Source: an uncultured Bacilli bacterium
GTDB lineage: Bacteria; Bacillota_I; Bacilli_A; RF39; UBA660
Assembly (NCBI GenBank): GCA_934162285.1
Contig: CAKPHY010000019.1
Location: forward strand, 1-33,178
Length of the DNA: 33,178 nucleotides
Direction: 5' to 3'
Below the pieces are notes generated by a model that saw only the letters and a list, made by a program, of their open reading frames with translations, was not told where the DNA came from and did not search any database. This document shows, one piece after another, positions 29,340 through 33,178 of the stretch (position 1 is its first letter; each line of letters starts with the position of its first letter). The position numbers and the translations under genes are program-made.

Positions 29340-30850
29340 ACATTGCTTCTTTCTATTCCAATTAAAGAATCTTTAGTGCCTTTAATATAAAAAATATTAC
29401 TTTTAAACATTTCTCTTCTTATTTCTGTCAATGTATAAACATGCATTTTTTTAGGAAAGTCAAAAACGTAATATAAATTAGAATTGTACAAATTTAAATT
29501 AGTTTTATTAATAACCGCAACAATTATAAGATTATTTCTATTAGACATTAAAGCAAAAGAAATATTAGCATTTAAATCTTTTTTATCAAAAAAAATCTTT
29601 TTTAAATTATTTATATAACCGATCCATTGTTCTTCTTTAATGTTTTTTAAAGATTGTAAAAATAATTTAAACTTACGATTAAATTCCAAGTTATTATGAC
29701 TAGAATTAATTCTATAAGTAACCAAAGAATCATTAAAAGATAATTCTTTAGTTCTTTGATTTAAAAGATCAAAATATATTTTTAAATTTACTTTGTTTAA
29801 TATTTTTTTAAATTGATCAATAGTTGTTTTATTTTTATTTAATAATCTAATGTTATCTAATATTTTATCTTTAATTTCTTCGATTGTTTTAACTTTGATT
29901 AAATATTTATTAATACGAAAAGAAATATATTTATCAGTATAATCAAAATTAACATGATTTTTCTTTAAAAATAGCATAAAAATATAATTAAATTCATTTT
30001 CATTAACATAATTATTATTAAAATTAATCTCAGAAATTCTAGATAAATTTTGATGATTTTTAACACATGATGAAAGCAAAGAAGCTTCAATGTCATAATT
30101 TAAATTACTAAATAAATAATAATAAATATAGATAATTTTTTCTAGTCTTTGACAATTTTTAGGTATTAATTTTTCAATTTCACATTCTAATTCTTCATTT
30201 AAACTAGCATCTATTTTTTTAGAATCAAGAAATTTATTAATAGCTTCAGTATCATAAGTATTTATTAAATTATTACAAATTTTAACAAATTCATTAGAAC
30301 AAATATAATTATTAAATATTTGTTCTTCATTTATAAATGATTTCAATATAAAAATAAACTCTTCGATCTTTAAATCATATATTTTGTTTTCATTTGTAAA
30401 AAAGTCTATAGCTCCATCAACAATTTCTTGAATAGAAAGTTTTATACTTTTTTTATCTATATTATATTCTTTTATTATTTTCCCACTTTTAGAAACATAA
30501 GTATTAAAATCACTTATTTTTAACAAATATTTGATTTTATGTTTAAGCTCAATATCATTCTTTAATGAAGTTTCACTTAAATACCTTAAGCCTTCAATTA
30601 TTGTGGTAACAGAATAACTCTCTTGAGCCATTAATTCATTATTAAGGTGTAACACTAAAGAAACAGGTTTTTTAAATTTAATTGCATCTATTAAAACACT
30701 ATAAAAATCATTATCAAGTGCAAATTGACTTAATAATTGTTTAGAAATTTCTTTTGTGATTAAATTGGAAGTAACTATAATGTCTTTTTTTAAAACTAAT
30801 TTGTTATATAATTCTTTACCCAAAATAATGGTTGCATTATCATATTCCAT
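29336..30850 (-). CDS. Unrecognised 504-aa protein upstream of the cation pump
   Basis: A large, soluble, Lys/Asn/Ile-rich protein with no signal peptide, membrane segment or catalytic motif I recognise. The N-terminal half is helical (for example KKPVSLVLHLNNELMAQESYS, LEKIIYIYYYLFSNLNYDIE, which recalls the helix preceding transglutaminase-like domains but lacks their catalytic residues). The C-terminal third looks mixed alpha/beta (ISFALMSNRNNLIIVAVINK, YYVFDFPKKMHVYTLTEIRREMF). ATG 30850 follows AGGTGAATCAT; the frame extends to a GTG at 30859. An extended -10 TGTTATAAT (30873-30868) lies seven bases upstream of the ribosome binding site. First gene of the operon ending in the P-type ATPase. 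Confidence 0.65.
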   Translation of the reverse strand: MEYDNATIILGKELYNKLVLKKDIIVTSNLITKEISKQLLSQFALDNDFYSVLIDAIKFKKPVSLVLHLNNELMAQESYSVTTIIEGLRYLSETSLKNDIELKHKIKYLLKISDFNTYVSKSGKIIKEYNIDKKSIKLSIQEIVDGAIDFFTNENKIYDLKIEEFIFILKSFINEEQIFNNYICSNEFVKICNNLINTYDTEAINKFLDSKKIDASLNEELECEIEKLIPKNCQRLEKIIYIYYYLFSNLNYDIEASLLSSCVKNHQNLSRISEINFNNNYVNENEFNYIFMLFLKKNHVNFDYTDKYISFRINKYLIKVKTIEEIKDKILDNIRLLNKNKTTIDQFKKILNKVNLKIYFDLLNQRTKELSFNDSLVTYRINSSHNNLEFNRKFKLFLQSLKNIKEEQWIGYINNLKKIFFDKKDLNANISFALMSNRNNLIIVAVINKTNLNLYNSNLYYVFDFPKKMHVYTLTEIRREMFKSNIFYIKGTKDSLIGIERSNV

Positions 30851-30867
30851 ATGATTCACCTAGATTA

Positions 30868-30875
30868 ATTATAAC
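30868..30875 (-). promoter_or_regulatory. Extended -10 promoter of the 504-aa gene
   Basis: The minus strand reads TGTTATAATTAATCTAGGTGA: the ribosome binding site follows the hexamer by seven bases, implying a leader of about 12-14 bases. The promoter of the surface-protein gene at 33088 has nearly the same sequence. Confidence 0.55.
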
Positions 30876-30881
30876 ATCTAA

Positions 30882-30911
30882 AAAAAAAGAATGAAAGTTA
30901 TTTCATCCTTT
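30882..30911 (-). terminator. Terminator of the 242-aa gene
   Basis: ATGAAA (30891-30896) pairs with TTTCAT (30901-30906), extended by AAAGA/CCTTT with a mismatch; the minus-strand tail is T8. It overlaps the stop of 30898-31626 and separates it from the next transcript. Confidence 0.75.
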
Positions 30912-31626
30912 TTGTCAAAAACAGTTTAATTTTTGTTAACAATGATTCTTTAGGGGGTTCACTTATTATTAGTGATTCAGCATATAATTTTTTAATGTTA
31001 GAATCTAAAAGATCATCTTTAAAACTTATTTTCTTAAATAGTAAAAGTTCTTGATTTTTAAGTGATGTTTCTAAATCTATATGATCAACTTTATATTCAA
31101 ATTTTGCTGTCATAAAATTATAAACTAGAACAAATGCTGATCCCATAGTAATCCAATGTGGGGATTTATAAGCAGATACTTCTATTTGTTCTTTATTAAT
31201 TAAAATATTTAGATCATCATAAGAAAATTTTATTTTTAATTTTCCTAGATTATAATTATCAAAAGTTGCAATTAATTCTTTAAATTCATCTAATAATAAA
31301 TTCAAAAGTAAATCAGCATTTTTTATTTTAGAATTAATTTTAAAATCTTTAGAAATTATAACTTTTTCTTTAACAACGTTATATTCTAAAGTTAATTCAA
31401 TATTATCTTGATAAGAAATAGCAGTAGCTCGGTAGTCAAAAAAGGCGAAATTTTTCCCTAATTTATTATTTATTTTTTTTAATATTTCTTTTAATTTTTT
31501 TCTTTTTTGATTATTTATCCAATTTACAAACGTTATAAATTTATCTAAAGATATATCGTTTTCTTCAAAATGATCTTCCGTCATTATTAAATTATTAATT
31601 CTATTTATAAGCTGATTATTTTCCAT
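30898..31626 (-). CDS. Unrecognised 242-aa protein
   Basis: A soluble 242-aa protein with helical ends and a beta-rich middle (ISYQDNIELTLEYNVVKEKVIIS, LGKLKIKFSYDDLNILIN). No known motif. ATG 31626 follows AAGGGAG; the frame extends to 31665, overlapping the upstream surface-protein gene. It ends in a terminator. Its position directly after a surface protein gene suggests a shared transcript, but no function can be assigned. Confidence 0.6.
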   Translation of the reverse strand: MENNQLINRINNLIMTEDHFEENDISLDKFITFVNWINNQKRKKLKEILKKINNKLGKNFAFFDYRATAISYQDNIELTLEYNVVKEKVIISKDFKINSKIKNADLLLNLLLDEFKELIATFDNYNLGKLKIKFSYDDLNILINKEQIEVSAYKSPHWITMGSAFVLVYNFMTAKFEYKVDHIDLETSLKNQELLLFKKISFKDDLLDSNIKKLYAESLIISEPPKESLLTKIKLFLTKRMK

Positions 31627-31636
31627 TTTTTCTCCC

Positions 31637-33088
31637 TTAAATTTTATTATTTTTATAACTAACAAACAAAAAGCAACTAGCTCCTATTAGTATAATAGGA
31701 ACAATCCATAATAAATATAAATTATTACTTGATTTAATAGTAATTGTTTTTTTATCAACAACATTCATATTATTATCTTTTAACCAAACAGAATAAGTAC
31801 CAGGTTTTAAGTAAGTTATGTATTCTCCTTCAACTTTAATCCATTCTAAGTCGCTTTCGCTTTTAAAAATGGCTAGCTGTTTTGTACCAGCTACATTAAA
31901 GGAAATTATAACTTTTGTTCCATTCTCTTCCTCTTGACCAATAATAATGTTTTCTATTTTTGGTTCAATGGGATCATTTATTTTAACTGAAACAGTTTTA
32001 ACACTTATATTTCCGGCTTTGTCTTTTACATAGACTTTAACGTCACCTTCATAGTTTACATCATAAGAAGTTTTCGCAAACCAATCTTTAGAGTTGATTG
32101 AATAAGGACTTGAATCTAAACCTGATTCTAAGTCTTTGGCTTTTATCGTTATGGTTGCGTACCCTTTAGATGGTGTTACTGTAATATCCTCGATTACTGG
32201 AGGATTTGTATCAATGGTAGTTATAGTTACTTCTTCTTTACTAATATTACCCAAGACATCTTTTACACTTATTGTATAAGTGCCATTTTCAGTTATCTCT
32301 TTAGTAATACTACTTACTTTACCACTCAATAATATTTCTTCATCATTAAAGGTATAACTATATATTCCATCATGATCAGTTATGTTAAATGTTAAATTCA
32401 TTTTAGTTACCCAGTCATCACTTTTTTTAACAATAATAACTGGTTTATCATTACTAGTTTTTAAAATATTAAAATCTTCGGTTTCAAGTCCCCAATTGAC
32501 TTTCAAATTAACTTCTTTATCAGGATCAATAACAGTATCTTTTAGTCTAATAACATCGCCTTTTTGACTAGTTATTTCTTCAATAACAGCGCCTTCTTGA
32601 CTAAAATAAGCAACTTTATTATCACCGAGATAAAGCATTATATTTGTATCAATTATAATTAAATCGGCTTTTTTTAATAAACTTAAATCGATATTTTTAT
32701 TTTTAACAATGTAAGTAAAGCGATATTTATCTTTTTTAAAATCATCTAATTGGTAAGGTTCAGCATTGTAATCTAGTTTAATCAGACCACTATAACTATC
32801 AATTTCATTAGTTCTTTTTTTAGTTAAGGTTAAACCCAAAGTTTGATAGTATATAAAGCTAATAAAACTACTATTATCAAAACACCAATATTCTTGATTA
32901 AGCTGATTATGATAACCAGTTATCCGATTTTCAAAATCGTATTTAAATATAGAATTTTGATTGATTTTTTTATTACCATTTTCTATAAATTTTGTTGTAA
33001 AAAATGTTAAATCTGACGCTTGATTATTAGTTAAAGCTTTAACTGGTAATAAAGAAAAAAGGATTATAAAGAAAAATATCTTTTTCAT
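31637..33088 (-). CDS. Surface protein with inactive-looking NlpC/P60 domain and Ig-like repeats
   Basis: A 483-aa secreted, membrane-anchored protein. It has a signal peptide (KKIFFFIILFSLLPVKA), then residues about 20-190 that resemble an NlpC/P60 cysteine peptidase (WCFDNSSFISFIYYQTLGL and ADLIIIDTNIMLYLGDNKVAYFS). Here the catalytic Cys of the FDCSSF-type motif is Asn and the His before the MLYLG strand is also Asn, so it is probably not an active peptidase. Residues about 200-440 contain two to three Ig-like beta repeats with the NISKE/AGNIS and DTNPPVIEDI pattern of bacterial surface proteins. A membrane helix (about 452-472) and short basic tail follow; no LPXTG motif. ATG 33088 follows TTGGTGAAG. 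Confidence 0.75.
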   Translation of the reverse strand: MKKIFFFIILFSLLPVKALTNNQASDLTFFTTKFIENGNKKINQNSIFKYDFENRITGYHNQLNQEYWCFDNSSFISFIYYQTLGLTLTKKRTNEIDSYSGLIKLDYNAEPYQLDDFKKDKYRFTYIVKNKNIDLSLLKKADLIIIDTNIMLYLGDNKVAYFSQEGAVIEEITSQKGDVIRLKDTVIDPDKEVNLKVNWGLETEDFNILKTSNDKPVIIVKKSDDWVTKMNLTFNITDHDGIYSYTFNDEEILLSGKVSSITKEITENGTYTISVKDVLGNISKEEVTITTIDTNPPVIEDITVTPSKGYATITIKAKDLESGLDSSPYSINSKDWFAKTSYDVNYEGDVKVYVKDKAGNISVKTVSVKINDPIEPKIENIIIGQEEENGTKVIISFNVAGTKQLAIFKSESDLEWIKVEGEYITYLKPGTYSVWLKDNNMNVVDKKTITIKSSNNLYLLWIVPIILIGASCFLFVSYKNNKI

Positions 33089-33104
33089 ATACTTCACCAA
33101 GATA

Positions 33105-33112
33105 ATTATAAC
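33105..33112 (-). promoter_or_regulatory. Extended -10 promoter of the surface-protein gene
   Basis: The minus strand reads TGTTATAATTATCTTGGTGAAG: a perfect extended -10 (TATAAT 33110-33105) with the ribosome binding site seven bases later, nearly identical to the 30868 promoter. Confidence 0.55.
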
Positions 33113-33178
33113 ACGTATAATGTTGAACATAAAGATTTTGAATTTAAAAATTTGATTTCTTTATGTTTTTTGTTATTA

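Noticed and set aside
1..33178. Use of TGA as tryptophan (Mollicutes code 4)
   Set aside because: Several genes end cleanly at TGA next to overlapping starts or terminators, and Trp is encoded by TGG throughout.

Overview
The window is 33 kb of very AT-rich bacterial chromosome read with the standard code. TGA is a working stop (for example at 1677, 29115 and 29336) and Trp is TGG. AGGAGG/AGGTGA ribosome binding sites, a YtrA-type GntR/ABC operon, a LiaF-like protein, a class B sortase and single-membrane surface proteins point to a Firmicute, probably an uncultured gut Bacilli lineage near the Mollicutes. That placement is inference; there is no rRNA here to fix it. Most genes lie on the minus strand. 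No tRNA, rRNA, CRISPR array or intact mobile element was seen.

Left accessory part (1-10 kb): unrecognised small proteins, a frameshifted 648-codon gene (143-2090), a compact RlmN/Cfr-like radical SAM protein (3396-4289), a TraX-family membrane protein, a large membrane-anchored zinc peptidase (5516-7957), a relic of the 3' end of thrS with its terminator (8022-8213), and a coiled-coil protein divergent from a double-XRE regulator. Two intergenic regions here (about 2101-2313 and 3020-3206) look like copies of one module: two divergent extended -10 promoters, a hairpin and a terminator, suggesting paired small RNAs.

Middle (10-19.4 kb): an HD-domain hydrolase and a MazG-like NTP pyrophosphatase, both broken by one-base indels in short homopolymers; a Nudix hydrolase; an XRE regulator with three small membrane proteins; a 3-hydroxyacyl-CoA dehydrogenase; a rhodanese lipoprotein; a GntR-ABC-permease operon with clear palindromic operators; and two paralogous HipA/CtkA-like kinases flanking it with no HipB partner.

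Right (19.4-33.2 kb): a complete non-homologous end-joining operon with Ku, a stand-alone ATP-dependent ligase and a fused phosphoesterase-polymerase protein, translationally overlapped (19496-22373). Next come a DUF4097-like and a LiaF-like envelope-stress pair, a sortase B with Lys where the catalytic Arg is expected, an IS4-like transposase fragment, an M3-like peptidase, and a group ending in a Ca2+-type P-type ATPase preceded by three unrecognised proteins and a surface protein. The last looks like an NlpC/P60 domain whose catalytic Cys and His are both Asn.

The best candidates for something new are the split NHEJ operon, the duplicated small-RNA module, the three homopolymer frameshifts (slippage-rescued genes or assembly error), the lone HipA-like kinases and the apparent NlpC/P60 pseudoenzyme.
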